64,000 bases of DNA. It comes from Desulfolucanica intricata. Lineage in GTDB: Bacteria; Bacillota; Desulfotomaculia; Desulfotomaculales; Desulfofarciminaceae. The position numbers and the translations under genes are program-made. Positions 48,947 through 58,590 of this stretch are shown here, one piece after another. The stretch lies in the NCBI RefSeq assembly GCF_001592105.1, contig NZ_BCWE01000004.1, forward strand, positions 124,001 to 188,000. Reading direction: 5' to 3'. The notes beneath the pieces are model-generated. The model did not search any database. It was given only the letters and a program-made list of their open reading frames with translations, and was not told the DNA's origin. Within the stretch, counting starts at the first letter, position 1; every line of letters begins with the position of its first letter.

Positions 48947-50323
48947 ATGCAACAAATACCAAAGCAAATACACTTCATCGGAATCGGTGGAGCCGGAATG
49001 AGCGGCATAGCACATATCTTGTTAGAACTTGGTCATAAAGTTACCGGTTCTGATCTTAAATTATCCCAGGTCACAGAACGGTTAGAAGCTCAGGGCGCAA
49101 TTTGTTATGCAGGTCATGTAGCAGAAAACATCGGTGATGCAGAATTAATAGTAATATCATCTGCTATTCCTCAGCATAATCCTGAATTGGTAGCCGCACG
49201 AAACAAAGGTGTGCCGGTGATCCACAGAGGAGAAATGCTGGCCCGGTTGATGGATAGACAAAAGGGTATAGCTATTGCAGGTTCCCACGGGAAAACCACA
49301 ACTACATCAATGGTAGGTCTTACTCTGGAAAAAAACAACTTAGACCCTGCTATATTAATTGGAGGTGAATTGAACGATATTGGCGGAAATGCTAAGTTTG
49401 GTAAGGGTCAGTATTTGGTTGCCGAGGCTGATGAAAGTGACGGGTCTTTCCTTAAGTTAAGGCCTCACGTTGTGGTGGTAACGAATATTGAAAATGACCA
49501 TATGGATTATTATAAAAGTGAACAAAAAATAGCAGAAGCTTTTGAACAGTTCATCGGGAGCATCCCACCGGACGGTCTTGCAGTACTTTGTCTTGATGAC
49601 TTGAAATTAAAACAAATGGTGAAGTACTTAAATTGTACCTATAAAACCTATAGTGTTGACAATCATAACGCCGATTATAATATTCGTAACATTCGATTTG
49701 ACGGTTTAAAATCTGCAGGGGATGTTTATTACCAAAACCGTTTGCTAGGCCGGTTAGAACTGCAAGTACCCGGAAAACATAATCTTTCCAATGCTCTGGC
49801 AGTAGTGGCTGTAGGGAGTTATATCGGGCTGTCCTTTGAAAGAATTGCTAAAGTTTTGAAAACATATAGGGGAGCGATAAGACGTTTTCAGTTAATTGGT
49901 GAAGTAAATGATGTTCGGGTCGTAGATGATTATGCGCATCATCCTACTGAAATTAAAGCAACTCTTAAGGCAGCAAGGCAAGCTAAAATAGGACGTCTTA
50001 TAGCGGTTTTCCAGCCACATCGTTATTCCAGAACCCGGGACCTTCATAAGCAGTTCGGAAGTGCCTTTAATGAGGCTGATATCGTTATTATAAACAAAAT
50101 TTACAGCGCAGGTGAAAAACCTATCGAAGGTGTATCTGCTCAATTGATTGTTGACGCATTGGAAGAAAATCTCGGTCGAAAAATAATTTACCTGCCGGAA
50201 ATTACTCAAGTTGTAGATTACCTGGTTAATATTGTTAGGCCGGGGGATCTTGTACTGACGATGGGAGCCGGCAATATCTGGACCGCCGGGGTAGATTTAG
50301 TAGAAAGATTAAAGGAGAATTAG
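48947..50323 (+). CDS. murC: UDP-MurNAc L-Ala ligase MurC
   Basis: 458 aa. First amino-acid addition to UDP-MurNAc. HFIGIGGAGMSGIA near the N-terminus, ATP loop AGSHGKTTTTSM (about residue 110), EADESDGSFLKL and DDYAHHPTEI are diagnostic. The ATG at 48947 is 10 bases after GGAGGGA; the ATG at 48938 is 1 base away and too close. The 178-base gap after murG probably holds a promoter, but I could not fix one. Confidence 0.95.
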   Translation: MQQIPKQIHFIGIGGAGMSGIAHILLELGHKVTGSDLKLSQVTERLEAQGAICYAGHVAENIGDAELIVISSAIPQHNPELVAARNKGVPVIHRGEMLARLMDRQKGIAIAGSHGKTTTTSMVGLTLEKNNLDPAILIGGELNDIGGNAKFGKGQYLVAEADESDGSFLKLRPHVVVVTNIENDHMDYYKSEQKIAEAFEQFIGSIPPDGLAVLCLDDLKLKQMVKYLNCTYKTYSVDNHNADYNIRNIRFDGLKSAGDVYYQNRLLGRLELQVPGKHNLSNALAVVAVGSYIGLSFERIAKVLKTYRGAIRRFQLIGEVNDVRVVDDYAHHPTEIKATLKAARQAKIGRLIAVFQPHRYSRTRDLHKQFGSAFNEADIVIINKIYSAGEKPIEGVSAQLIVDALEENLGRKIIYLPEITQVVDYLVNIVRPGDLVLTMGAGNIWTAGVDLVERLKEN

Positions 50324-50328
50324 AAATT

Positions 50329-51252
50329 ATGAATAAGAAAGCTGTTAGCTTCGGTTTGGAAGATATTTTAGCCGGAAAGATACGATATAATGAACCTATG
50401 AGCAAACATACCAGCTGGCGTATCGGTGGACCGGCGGAATTATTGGTAGAACCCCAGGGGCTGACAGATTTACAATTAGCTATACATTATGCCGGAATAA
50501 AAAAAATGCCGGTAACGATCATTGGTAATGGTACAAATCTTCTGGTTTCAGACTCAGGTATTAAAGGAATGGTTATTAAAATTGGCAGCGGGTTGGCCGG
50601 GATCAAGGTTAAAGATTTTACAATAACAGTCGGTGCCGGTGCAAAATTGGCTCGCGTTGCTTCCACAGCCCAGCAGGCAGGATTGGGTGGATTGGAGTTT
50701 ATGGCAGGTATTCCCGGAACACTGGGTGGTGCCATAGTGATGAATGCCGGAGCAAACGGCAGTACGATTAGTGACTTTTTGCAAGATATAATTGTAGTAG
50801 ATGATCACGGAGAGGTTATTAGTATGAAGAAGGAAGAAGTTTCCTTTGGTTATCGCACCAGTAGTTTACAGGAACTGCCGTTTATTGTAGTGGAAGCTAC
50901 CTTAAAATGTTTTAGCAGAGACAGTCAAGAAATAAAAGATAGAATAAAAACTCTCTGGGAAAAGCGTAAAGCCAGTCAACCACTGGATTATCCAAATGCC
51001 GGGAGTGTATTCAGAAATCCCCCGGGAGATTCTGCCGGTCGACTGATAGAAACAGCAGGCGGTAAAGCCCTCAGGGTAGGGGATGCTCAGGTTTCTGAAA
51101 AACATGCTAATTTTATAGTGAACCTGGGAAGGGCTACAGCTGTAGATGTATTATCATTGATTAGTAAGGTTCAAGACCTTGTATATAATAAGCATGGAAT
51201 AGAATTAAGCCCTGAAGTAAGAGTATTGGGTGATGTTTTTAGGCGGAGGTGA
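50329..51252 (+). CDS. murB: MurB, UDP-N-acetylenolpyruvoylglucosamine reductase
   Basis: 307 aa FAD enzyme reducing enolpyruvyl-UDP-GlcNAc to UDP-MurNAc. HTSWRIGGPAELLVEP, the FAD loop IGNGTNLLVSD, GIPGTLGGAIVMNAGA, and the proton-donating Ser in PNAGSVFRNPPG are present. It is the short (type II) form found in Firmicutes. SD AAAGGAG. Confidence 0.96.
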   Translation: MNKKAVSFGLEDILAGKIRYNEPMSKHTSWRIGGPAELLVEPQGLTDLQLAIHYAGIKKMPVTIIGNGTNLLVSDSGIKGMVIKIGSGLAGIKVKDFTITVGAGAKLARVASTAQQAGLGGLEFMAGIPGTLGGAIVMNAGANGSTISDFLQDIIVVDDHGEVISMKKEEVSFGYRTSSLQELPFIVVEATLKCFSRDSQEIKDRIKTLWEKRKASQPLDYPNAGSVFRNPPGDSAGRLIETAGGKALRVGDAQVSEKHANFIVNLGRATAVDVLSLISKVQDLVYNKHGIELSPEVRVLGDVFRRR

Positions 51253-51256
51253 CAGT

Positions 51257-52510
51257 GTGGAAAAGTATGTAGTCTTCGGTGGAAACCGCCTGGAAGGAAC
51301 GATACGGGTTAGTGGTTCAAAAAATGCATCCCTCCCAATTTTGGCGGCCTGCCTCTTAAACGGTCAAACAAACATTATCCACGGTATTCCAAAATTAAGG
51401 GATATAATGGTTATGCAGGAGGTACTTGGTTACCTTGGAGCCAGGGTAGATTGGGACGGCGATGCTATGTTAATTGATACTGAACGCGTTGAACCCTTTG
51501 AAATATCAGAGGAATTGATGCGTCGTATGCGGGCCTCCAATTTGGTATTAGGCCCATTGTTAAGCAGATTCGGGAAAGTAAAAGTATCCTACCCCGGCGG
51601 TTGTCAGATTGGCTCCAGGCCAATGGATTTGCATATCAAAGGATTGCAAGCTTTGGGTGCGAAAATTACCGAGAAATATGGATATATCACCGCTGAGGCA
51701 CGGGAATTAATTGGTACGGAAATACATCTGGATATGCCAAGTGTAGGGGCAACTGAAAACATCATGATGGCTGCGGTCTGTGCCAAAGGTCAAACAGTAA
51801 TACGTAATGCAGCCAGGGAGCCTGAAATTGTAGATTTGCAGAATTTTTTAAATGCAATAGGAGCCAGTGTAAAGGGTGCCGGTTCGGACATGATTAAAAT
51901 TAATGGGGTAAAATATTTAAACCCCGGGAGACATACGGTTATACCGGATCGAATTGAGGCCGGCACGCATATGATAGCTGCTGCCATAACCGGTGGGGAT
52001 GTACAAATAGTAAATGTGATTCCTGAACATCTTGAACCGGTTACTGCTAAAATGCGAGAGGCCGGTATAAATATAGAAGTTGGGGTTGACAGTATTCATG
52101 TACGAGGTGGGAAACGGCCTAAGGCAGTAGATATAAAAACTATGCCTTATCCCGGATTTCCTACCGATATGCAGCCACAAATGATGGCTTTAATGTGTAC
52201 GGCTGAAGGGACCAGTATTATTACAGAAACTGTTTTTGAAAACCGCTATAAACATGTTGCTGAGCTGAGGCGAATGGGTGCAGACTCCCGGGTAGAAGGG
52301 CAATCTGCAATTGTAAAGGGAGTGGAGCGGCTAAGCGGGGCATGTGTTGAAGCCACCGACTTAAGAGCCGGAGCAGCCCTGGTATTGGCGGCCCTGGCTG
52401 CAGAAAACGGAACCGTTATTGAAAATATTATGCATATAGAGCGAGGATATGAACGTTTAGACGCTAAATATTCAGCCCTGGGAGCAAGAATTATTAGAGT
52501 TCACAGCTAA
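51257..52510 (+). CDS. murA: MurA, UDP-GlcNAc enolpyruvyl transferase
   Basis: 417 aa. Committed step of peptidoglycan synthesis. GTG start with GGAGGTGA. SGSKNASLPILAA at the N-terminus and SYPGGCQIGSRPMDLH with the catalytic Cys that fosfomycin alkylates, so the enzyme should be fosfomycin-sensitive. DRIEAGTHM and the final ERGYERLDAKYSALGA are also present. Confidence 0.96.
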   Translation: MEKYVVFGGNRLEGTIRVSGSKNASLPILAACLLNGQTNIIHGIPKLRDIMVMQEVLGYLGARVDWDGDAMLIDTERVEPFEISEELMRRMRASNLVLGPLLSRFGKVKVSYPGGCQIGSRPMDLHIKGLQALGAKITEKYGYITAEARELIGTEIHLDMPSVGATENIMMAAVCAKGQTVIRNAAREPEIVDLQNFLNAIGASVKGAGSDMIKINGVKYLNPGRHTVIPDRIEAGTHMIAAAITGGDVQIVNVIPEHLEPVTAKMREAGINIEVGVDSIHVRGGKRPKAVDIKTMPYPGFPTDMQPQMMALMCTAEGTSIITETVFENRYKHVAELRRMGADSRVEGQSAIVKGVERLSGACVEATDLRAGAALVLAALAAENGTVIENIMHIERGYERLDAKYSALGARIIRVHS

Positions 52511-52533
52511 TGTGACTCTTTTTTGGTTTTTCT

Positions 52534-52563
52534 TTGGACAAGTTACATATAGTCAGGTATAAT
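52534..52563 (+). promoter_or_regulatory. Sigma-A promoter upstream of divIB
   Basis: TTGGACA at the -35 position and TATAAT (52558-52563) with 17-18 bases between them, in the 136-base gap between murA and divIB. Confidence 0.6.
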
Positions 52564-52646
52564 GGTTGTAATGTGACAAAATTGTATAGATTCCACATAT
52601 TTGTAGTTGAAAAATTGTAAAGTTACTAACCGGGGAGTGGTATAAT

Positions 52647-53408
52647 ATGTCAACCGGATACCCTCCGAAAAATAAGAGAAAGACAAATCTACCGGAAAGC
52701 ATTTTCTTTATTTTACTAGTTATTCTGGCTGCCTTTGTGTTGTTCCAATCACCCTTATTTGAGGTACGACAAATTCTGGTTAAAGGTACTACAATACCGG
52801 TAGAGACAGTAAAAAGTATTTCCGGAATCAGTCCCGGGCAAAATATTTTTAAGCTGGACAGAAAAATAGTTGAGAAAAAAATTAAGTATTTACCGGTAAT
52901 CAAAAATGTTGAAGTAACCAGAAATTTGCCCTCCACTGTGATTATAACTGTTGAAGAACGTGTCGCTATTGGAATCTTACCTGTAAAAGACGGTTTTGTT
53001 CAAGTAGATATGGATGGTATTCCCCTGCGCAAAGCGGAGATTACAAACGCAGAGTTACCGGTTATCACCGGGGTAGAAGTTGATTTTAAAGATATTGGGG
53101 AAAAAATAAATTCAAAAGAGTTGGATACTGTCTTAAAAACTATTAACAGCTTACCTGTCGAGATACTGCCCGAACTTTCAGAAGTTCATTTTGACAATGA
53201 AGGGCGTATCCAACTTTATATGTTGGATGGTATCCAGTGCCGCCTTGGTTTGCCTGAAAAAATCGAGCAAAAAGGTCGTATTTTACTGGAAGTGATGCAG
53301 GAATTAGAGACGCAAGGTAAGAAGATTGAGTATATAGATCTTTCTTATTTTGGTAAACCCGTGGTCAAGTATATTAGTCAGCCACAGGGTGTTACGACCG
53401 GCGACTGA
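52647..53408 (+). CDS. divIB: DivIB/FtsQ, division protein with POTRA domain
   Basis: 253 aa. A short basic head is followed by a membrane span at about 17-36 and a POTRA domain at about 40-110 (VRQILVKGTTIPVETVKSIS; LPVIKNVEVTRNLPSTVIITV). A beta domain follows, ending EYIDLSYFGKPVVKY. It scaffolds FtsL and the septal synthase. ATG after GGGGAGTG. Confidence 0.9.
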   Translation: MSTGYPPKNKRKTNLPESIFFILLVILAAFVLFQSPLFEVRQILVKGTTIPVETVKSISGISPGQNIFKLDRKIVEKKIKYLPVIKNVEVTRNLPSTVIITVEERVAIGILPVKDGFVQVDMDGIPLRKAEITNAELPVITGVEVDFKDIGEKINSKELDTVLKTINSLPVEILPELSEVHFDNEGRIQLYMLDGIQCRLGLPEKIEQKGRILLEVMQELETQGKKIEYIDLSYFGKPVVKYISQPQGVTTGD

Positions 53409-53437
53409 CGATTTATGACCTATAAGGGGGGTAGTAC

Positions 53438-54166
53438 TTGAAAAAAACGAGCTTCCAATGGGTAATTTTATTAGTGGGACTGATTATGGGGTTAATGTTG
53501 TCGATGCAGTTTCGTGTTACCGAGGAGGTTAAACATAATGTTCAGGTGCAAAGAGCACAGGAATTAATAACCCAATTAGAAAAAATAAGAGAAGAGCGTG
53601 ATAAATTAAAAGAGAAAGAAGAAAAATTGAGGGATGAGTTGGATCAGGCCGTAGCAGGACCCCAAATTTCCGATTTAAAAAAGAAGATAGAAACAGCACG
53701 GATTGAAGCAGGTGTAACTGAAGTAACCGGGCCCGGCGTTGAGGTGACATTAAATGATAGCAACGTAGCGCTGCAGCCCGGGGAAAACCCTAATTTATAT
53801 GTTATACATGATGAAGATGTCTTACGGGTTTTAAACGAGCTTAAAGCCGCCGGAGCCGAAGCTATTTCTATAAACGGCCAGCGTCTTCTGGCTACCAGTG
53901 AGATCCGTTGTGTTGGTCCGGCTATATTAGTTAATAAAAGTAAGCATTTAGCACCACCCTTTGTGATTTCGGCCATTGGTGACCCGGAAACTATGGAGAG
54001 TGCCCTAAAAATGAGGAATGGAGTTATTGAATCCTTAAAAGTATGGGGTATTCAGGTTGATGTCAAAAAACAAGACCGCATGACCATTCCTCCTTATTCC
54101 GGAGCGGTGAGTTTTGAGTTTGCCCAACCGGTATCTGATCAGACAGGGGGGCAGGTAATTGGATAA
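53438..54166 (+). CDS. DUF881 protein (YlxW/YlxX-like), copy 1
   Basis: 242 aa. One membrane span (about 6-24), a charged coiled coil (about 40-72; QLEKIREERDKLKEKEEKL) and the DUF881 domain with GPGVEVTLND, INGQRLLATSEIRCVGPAI and an SFEFAQP end. TTG start after GGGGGG. Position between divIB and sbp matches Bacillus ylxW-ylxX. Function unknown, presumed envelope-related. The next gene overlaps by 8 bases. Confidence 0.88.
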   Translation: MKKTSFQWVILLVGLIMGLMLSMQFRVTEEVKHNVQVQRAQELITQLEKIREERDKLKEKEEKLRDELDQAVAGPQISDLKKKIETARIEAGVTEVTGPGVEVTLNDSNVALQPGENPNLYVIHDEDVLRVLNELKAAGAEAISINGQRLLATSEIRCVGPAILVNKSKHLAPPFVISAIGDPETMESALKMRNGVIESLKVWGIQVDVKKQDRMTIPPYSGAVSFEFAQPVSDQTGGQVIG

Positions 54167-54860
54167 AACAAGATATTTATCAATTGCTGTAGTATCTGTA
54201 GTATTGGGGATAATGTTGGTAGTGCAGTTTCGCAGCACTGTGGCAAATGAAAATACCGGGGTGACTTTTGACAGGGCCCAGGAGTTAACTGTGGAAATGC
54301 GTCAGTTGGAAAAAGAGAGACACGCACTGCAGCTGGAAATTGAGGATCTGTCTCAAAAACTAAATCAGGCCAACAAAGGACAATCTCAGGGGATTAATGC
54401 TTTAAAAAGTGAGCTGGAGAAAATTAAACTTTTAGCCGGGACACTTGCGGTTAAAGGCCCGGGGGTAGAATTGTTGATAGATAATCTTCCTCAACCTGAA
54501 CGACCCGGAGTAGATCCGAATATTTTTGCTGTACGAGATGAAGATTTATTGAAGGTTATTAATGAGCTGCGGACAGCCGGAGCAGAAGCCATTAGTATAA
54601 ATGAGAACCGGATAGTAGCAACGAGTGAAATCAGGTTGGCGGGTTCCTTCATTAACGTTAATTTAACCAGGGTTTTACCGCCCTTTAAAATTAAGGCAAT
54701 AGGAAATCCTGAGATTTTAAAAAGTAGTCTGGAAGTAAGTGGTGGATTGGTTGAACACTTACAAGATATGGGAATTAGTGTGGTAATAGAAAAGAAAGAA
54801 GAGCTTATTGTACCGGCTTACAGTGGAAAACAGCATTTTGATTATGCCAAACAAAGTTAG
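54159..54860 (+). CDS. DUF881 protein (YlxW/YlxX-like), copy 2
   Basis: 233 aa paralogue of the preceding gene with the same order: membrane span (about 5-22), coiled coil (about 38-70), then the DUF881 domain (GPGVELLIDN, INENRIVATSEIRLAGSFI, HFDYAKQS). TTG start inside the previous gene with GGGGGGCAGG upstream. The pair arose by tandem duplication and overlap suggests equal production. Confidence 0.88.
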   Translation: MDKTRYLSIAVVSVVLGIMLVVQFRSTVANENTGVTFDRAQELTVEMRQLEKERHALQLEIEDLSQKLNQANKGQSQGINALKSELEKIKLLAGTLAVKGPGVELLIDNLPQPERPGVDPNIFAVRDEDLLKVINELRTAGAEAISINENRIVATSEIRLAGSFINVNLTRVLPPFKIKAIGNPEILKSSLEVSGGLVEHLQDMGISVVIEKKEELIVPAYSGKQHFDYAKQS

Positions 54861-54875
54861 AAGAGGGTGAAATCC

Positions 54876-55217
54876 ATGTGGTTGGGGGTATGGTTGGCTG
54901 TTTTGGGTTTAGCCGTAGGAGCAATGATTGGCTTATATGTGCCGGTGCTTTTACCGATGGCCTATGCCCGTTATACATCCGTAGCTGTTCTGGCGGCCCT
55001 GGATTCGGTTTTTGGCGGTATAAAAGCCGGAATGGAAGACAAATTTGATAATAAAGTTTTTATATCCGGTTTTTTTAGCAATGCACTTTTAGCTGCCGGA
55101 CTGGCTTTTATCGGAGAGAGATTAGGTATTGAACTGTATTTAGCTGCAGTTGTAGCTTTTGGAGTAAGGTTATTTCAGAACCTTGCTATTATTCGCCGGC
55201 ATTTACTAAAACGCTAA
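54876..55217 (+). CDS. sbp: Small basic protein Sbp (DUF1290)
   Basis: 113 aa, about three membrane spans, with the diagnostic YARYTSVAVLAALDSVFGGI segment followed by KAGMEDKFDNKVFISGFFSN. Found before ftsA in most Firmicutes; function unknown. The ATG at 54876, 6 bases after AGAGGGTG, is preferred over the GTG at 54867 that lies in the SD. Confidence 0.9.
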   Translation: MWLGVWLAVLGLAVGAMIGLYVPVLLPMAYARYTSVAVLAALDSVFGGIKAGMEDKFDNKVFISGFFSNALLAAGLAFIGERLGIELYLAAVVAFGVRLFQNLAIIRRHLLKR

Positions 55218-55232
55218 AATTTTGCTAAAAGA

Positions 55233-55261
55233 AAAGGGAAATTATCTTTTACGTTGAATTT
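55233..55261 (+). promoter_or_regulatory. Sigma-H-type promoter of ftsAZ
   Basis: AAAGGGAAA (55233-55241), 11 bases, GTTGAATTT (55253-55261). This matches RnAGGAwww-N11-RnnGAATww with one mismatch. The ftsAZ operon of B. subtilis has a sigma-H promoter used at sporulation onset, so the match is functionally sensible. Confidence 0.6.
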
Positions 55262-55297
55262 TACAATTTAAGTAAAGTAATGGCGGAGGTATCAGGT

Positions 55298-56539
55298 GTG
55301 CCCAAAAATAATGAACAGCTGATAATGGGTCTGGATGTTGGAGCATCAAAGATAACTTGTGCCATCGGAGTTGTGAGTTCCACCGGGCGAATTACAATAT
55401 GGGATGCAAAAGAAGCACCTTCCCTCGGGTGGAGAAAGGGAACAGTGATTGATGCAGATTTGGCTGCTGTCTCCCTACGGGAAGCTATTAATCCTTTACG
55501 GTTTACCGCCGGGGTAGAAGCGGCTTCTATACAGGTTGGTTTTTCACCACAGGCGATCGATACATACAGAATAAAAACGGCTATTCCCATTGTAGGAAGA
55601 GAACACCGGGTTACCGATGATGATATATGGGAGGCTTTAACGGTTATAAAAAAACAGACCGTTCTTGAAAACCGGGCAATTTTACATATGGTACCTATAG
55701 AATATTATATAGATAATCAATTAGTTATAGAACCATTGGGGAAAAAGGGGAAAATTCTTACCGTAGAAACCATTATTATCACTACCCCGGCTGAAATTGT
55801 AGACAACCTCATTAATATAGTTCAGCAGGCAGGAATTAATGTTAAGGAAACTACTTTAAGTAGTTTGGCTTCGTCAGAAGTATTATTAAATGCTACAGAT
55901 AAAGAATTTGGAACTGTGTATGTGGATGTAGGTGGACAAACTACAGATATCGCAGTTTATAACAGAGGACTTTTAAAGGGAGTGGCGGTTTTACCAATAG
56001 GCAGTGATCACATTACCAGTGATCTTGCTATTGGATTACGCACATCTTTAGCGTGTGCCGAGCGTATTAAATTACAATATGGTATTCAACCGGATTTTTC
56101 TACTGGTGGAGTAGTTGAGATAGACGCTCTTACAGGCGGAAATAAAAGCTCAATATCCTGCCGTATAGTTGTGGAAATTATTGAAGCCAGAGTTAATGAA
56201 ATGTTAGCTCTGATTCGAGAAGCTATTGCGAGTATTAACCACAACGGTTTTGTACCATCAGGGATAATTTTGGGTGGTAGAGGTGCTCTACTTCCAGGAT
56301 TAGTAGAATTTGCGGAAAAAGGCTTGAGTTTACCGGTACGATTGCGTAAGCCTCAAGTATATTTAAAACCAGGGACAAAAATTGATACTACTGCCTATTC
56401 GGCAGCAATAGGTTTGATTAAATATAGGTCTGTCTATATAAGGGATAAATCTTCCCGGCATACCCGGAGCTTTAATTCACCATTAGATTTATCGAGTTTG
56501 ATGGGTAAATTTAAAACATGGATTCATGAGCATTTCTAG
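55298..56539 (+). CDS. ftsA: FtsA, actin-like division protein
   Basis: 413 aa. Tethers FtsZ to the membrane. Actin-fold motifs GLDVGASKITCAIG (about residue 10), YVDVGGQTTDIAVY and GIILGGRGALLPG are present. The GTG at 55298 is used, with GGAGGT 8 bases upstream; the ATG at 55280 overlaps that SD. The C-terminal KFKTWIHEHF is the amphipathic membrane-binding helix. Confidence 0.93.
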   Translation: MPKNNEQLIMGLDVGASKITCAIGVVSSTGRITIWDAKEAPSLGWRKGTVIDADLAAVSLREAINPLRFTAGVEAASIQVGFSPQAIDTYRIKTAIPIVGREHRVTDDDIWEALTVIKKQTVLENRAILHMVPIEYYIDNQLVIEPLGKKGKILTVETIIITTPAEIVDNLINIVQQAGINVKETTLSSLASSEVLLNATDKEFGTVYVDVGGQTTDIAVYNRGLLKGVAVLPIGSDHITSDLAIGLRTSLACAERIKLQYGIQPDFSTGGVVEIDALTGGNKSSISCRIVVEIIEARVNEMLALIREAIASINHNGFVPSGIILGGRGALLPGLVEFAEKGLSLPVRLRKPQVYLKPGTKIDTTAYSAAIGLIKYRSVYIRDKSSRHTRSFNSPLDLSSLMGKFKTWIHEHF

Positions 56540-56610
56540 TTAGTGGCTTGTCCTTAGAAGTTTCTTTCTTCAAAAGGTGGCGATAAATAGACAGGGGAGG
56601 ATTGCACAAT

Positions 56611-57672
56611 ATGCTTGATTTTGAGCTAGATATTGAACAGTTTGCTAACATAAAAGTAATTGGTGTAGGGGGCGGAGGAAACAATGCGGTAAACCGCATG
56701 ATTGTAGCCGGACTTAAAGGTGTTGAATTTGTTTCCGTTAATACAGATGCTCAAGCTTTACAGCTTTCCCAGACAAACGTTAAAATTCAAATTGGGTCGA
56801 AATTAACGAAGGGTTTGGGGGCAGGAGCCAATCCTGAAATCGGACAAAAAGCTGCGGAAGAAAGTCGCGATGAAATTATGAATGCACTTAAGGGAGCAGA
56901 TATGGTTTTCGTTACCGCGGGTATGGGGGGCGGTACAGGTACCGGTGCAGCACCGGTGGTAGCCGAGGTAGCTAAAGAGCTTGGTGCTCTGACAGTAGGT
57001 GTGGTAACCAAGCCATTTACTTTTGAAGGTCGTAAGCGCCAAAACCAAGCTGAAGCTGGTATAGAAGTTTTAAAGAATAATGTGGATACATTGATCACTA
57101 TACCAAATGATCGATTGCTTCAGGTAATAGAAAAAAATACCACGATGATGGAAGCTTTTAGGATTGCTGATGATGTTTTAAGACAGGGTGTTCAGGGGAT
57201 TTCTGATTTAATTGCTGTACCCGGGTTGATTAACCTGGACTTTGCAGATGTGAAGACGGTAATGCGGGAAACGGGTTCCGCTTTAATGGGTATTGGCAGT
57301 GCATCCGGAGATAATCGTGCTTCCGAGGCTGCCCGTAAGGCTATTTCCAGTCCTCTCTTAGAAACTTCGATAGAAGGGGCACGGGGGGTATTACTTAATA
57401 TAACAGGCGGTGGTTCCCTGGGGCTGTTTGAGGTTAATGAGGCAGCTGAAATTATTTCACAGGCAGTTGACCCTGAGGCAAATATCATTTTTGGAGCAGT
57501 AATTGATGATCGTATGGAAGAGGATGTGCGAGTGACAGTAATTGCTACCGGTTTTGATAGTAGGACTACACCGAGAAAGAATATTTTTGATAATAATAAG
57601 AAGAAGGATATGGAAATAAAGACTTTTTCTACTGATGATTTAGATATTCCGGCATTTTTACGCAGAAAATAA
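56611..57672 (+). CDS. ftsZ: FtsZ, tubulin-like division GTPase
   Basis: 353 aa. Polymerises into the Z ring. GTP-binding [13 protein letters not shown] (about residue 19) and tubulin signature [13 protein letters not shown] (about 104) are intact. The short linker ([11 protein letters not shown]) and C-terminal peptide [11 protein letters not shown] bind FtsA. ATG 10 bases after AGGGGAGG; an upstream TTG is too close to the SD. Confidence 0.97.
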   Translation: MLDFELDIEQFANIKVIGVGGGGNNAVNRMIVAGLKGVEFVSVNTDAQALQLSQTNVKIQIGSKLTKGLGAGANPEIGQKAAEESRDEIMNALKGADMVFVTAGMGGGTGTGAAPVVAEVAKELGALTVGVVTKPFTFEGRKRQNQAEAGIEVLKNNVDTLITIPNDRLLQVIEKNTTMMEAFRIADDVLRQGVQGISDLIAVPGLINLDFADVKTVMRETGSALMGIGSASGDNRASEAARKAISSPLLETSIEGARGVLLNITGGGSLGLFEVNEAAEIISQAVDPEANIIFGAVIDDRMEEDVRVTVIATGFDSRTTPRKNIFDNNKKKDMEIKTFSTDDLDIPAFLRRK

Positions 57673-57690
57673 AAGATAATTATGAATATT

Positions 57691-57729
57691 ACCCTCTGAG
57701 TGGGGACAATCCCTACCGGGGGGTTTTTT
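57691..57729 (+). terminator. Terminator after ftsZ
   Basis: ACCCTC with GGGGGGT (one G-U pair) around an inner GGGG/CCC stem, then six T. Confidence 0.75.
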
Positions 57730-57763
57730 GTAGTTAGTAAATTATGCTTAGTTAAGAACTTAA

Positions 57764-57811
57764 AACGCCTCAATATATGTGAATTTAATTTTTCGCATAT
57801 ATTGAGGCGTT
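57764..57811. terminator. Bidirectional terminator between ftsZ and the ABC operon
   Basis: A 16-bp perfect stem (AACGCCTCAATATATG with its complement), loop about 16 bases, between convergent transcripts. Confidence 0.8.
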
Positions 57812-57817
57812 ATATTA

Positions 57818-58573
57818 TTATAATATTTTACTTAGAAATTCTCTGGTTCTTGAATGTTGCGGTTTAGTGAAAATTACTTCAGGTTTATTTTCCTCCAGTA
57901 TTTTTCCGCCGTCCATGAAGATTACTCTGTCGGCTACTTCCCGGGCAAAGCCCATCTCATGGGTTACAATCATCATTGTCATGCCCTCTTGAGCAAGTTC
58001 TTTGATAACTGCCAGGACCTCCCCTACCAATTCAGGATCAAGTGCGCTGGTAGGTTCGTCGAAAAGCATTACCCGTGGTCTCATAGCCAGGGACCTTGCT
58101 ATAGCCACACGCTGCTGCTGACCTCCGGAAAGTTGAGCAGGATAATCATTTGCTTTATCAGACAGGCCAACTTTAGCCAGTAAATTTTCTGCCAAAAGAC
58201 GGGCTTCTGCTTGGGGAACTTGTGATACGATTATCGGTCCTTCCATGATGTTTTCCAGAGCTGTTTTGTGAGGAAACAAATTAAAACGCTGGAAAACCAT
58301 ACCTATCTGACTGCGCATGTGGTAAATATTTTTTTTATTGTCCTCGACAAGGCGGCCATTGGAAAGTAGTTTTTTTCCCACCGGCTGCCCGTCTATAAAA
58401 ATTTGACCACTGTCTATTCGCTCCAGGTAGTTCATGCAGCGTAGAAAGGTGCTTTTACCGGAGCCGCTGGGACCGATGATTACAACTACTTCTCCCCGTG
58501 AAACATGAAGGCTTACTCCCTGCAGCACCTTTAGTTGGCCGAAGCTTTTGTATATATCTTTCGCTATAATCAT
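57818..58573 (-). CDS. glnQ: Polar amino-acid ABC transporter ATPase (GlnQ-like)
   Basis: 251 aa. Walker [10 protein letters not shown] (about residue 34), Q-loop QRFNLFPH, signature [13 protein letters not shown], Walker [15 protein letters not shown] and the switch His in VTHEMGF. Typical of the glutamine and histidine family. Third gene of a minus-strand operon with a permease and a binding protein. Confidence 0.93.
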   Translation of the reverse strand: MIIAKDIYKSFGQLKVLQGVSLHVSRGEVVVIIGPSGSGKSTFLRCMNYLERIDSGQIFIDGQPVGKKLLSNGRLVEDNKKNIYHMRSQIGMVFQRFNLFPHKTALENIMEGPIIVSQVPQAEARLLAENLLAKVGLSDKANDYPAQLSGGQQQRVAIARSLAMRPRVMLFDEPTSALDPELVGEVLAVIKELAQEGMTMMIVTHEMGFAREVADRVIFMDGGKILEENKPEVIFTKPQHSRTREFLSKIL

Positions 58574-58590
58574 GCGTACTGTAACCCCCG

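Noticed and set aside
57192-57773. 193-residue open frame on the minus strand opposite ftsZ
   Set aside because: It is antisense to well-conserved ftsZ codons, has no SD and no recognisable motif, so it is a shadow of codon bias.
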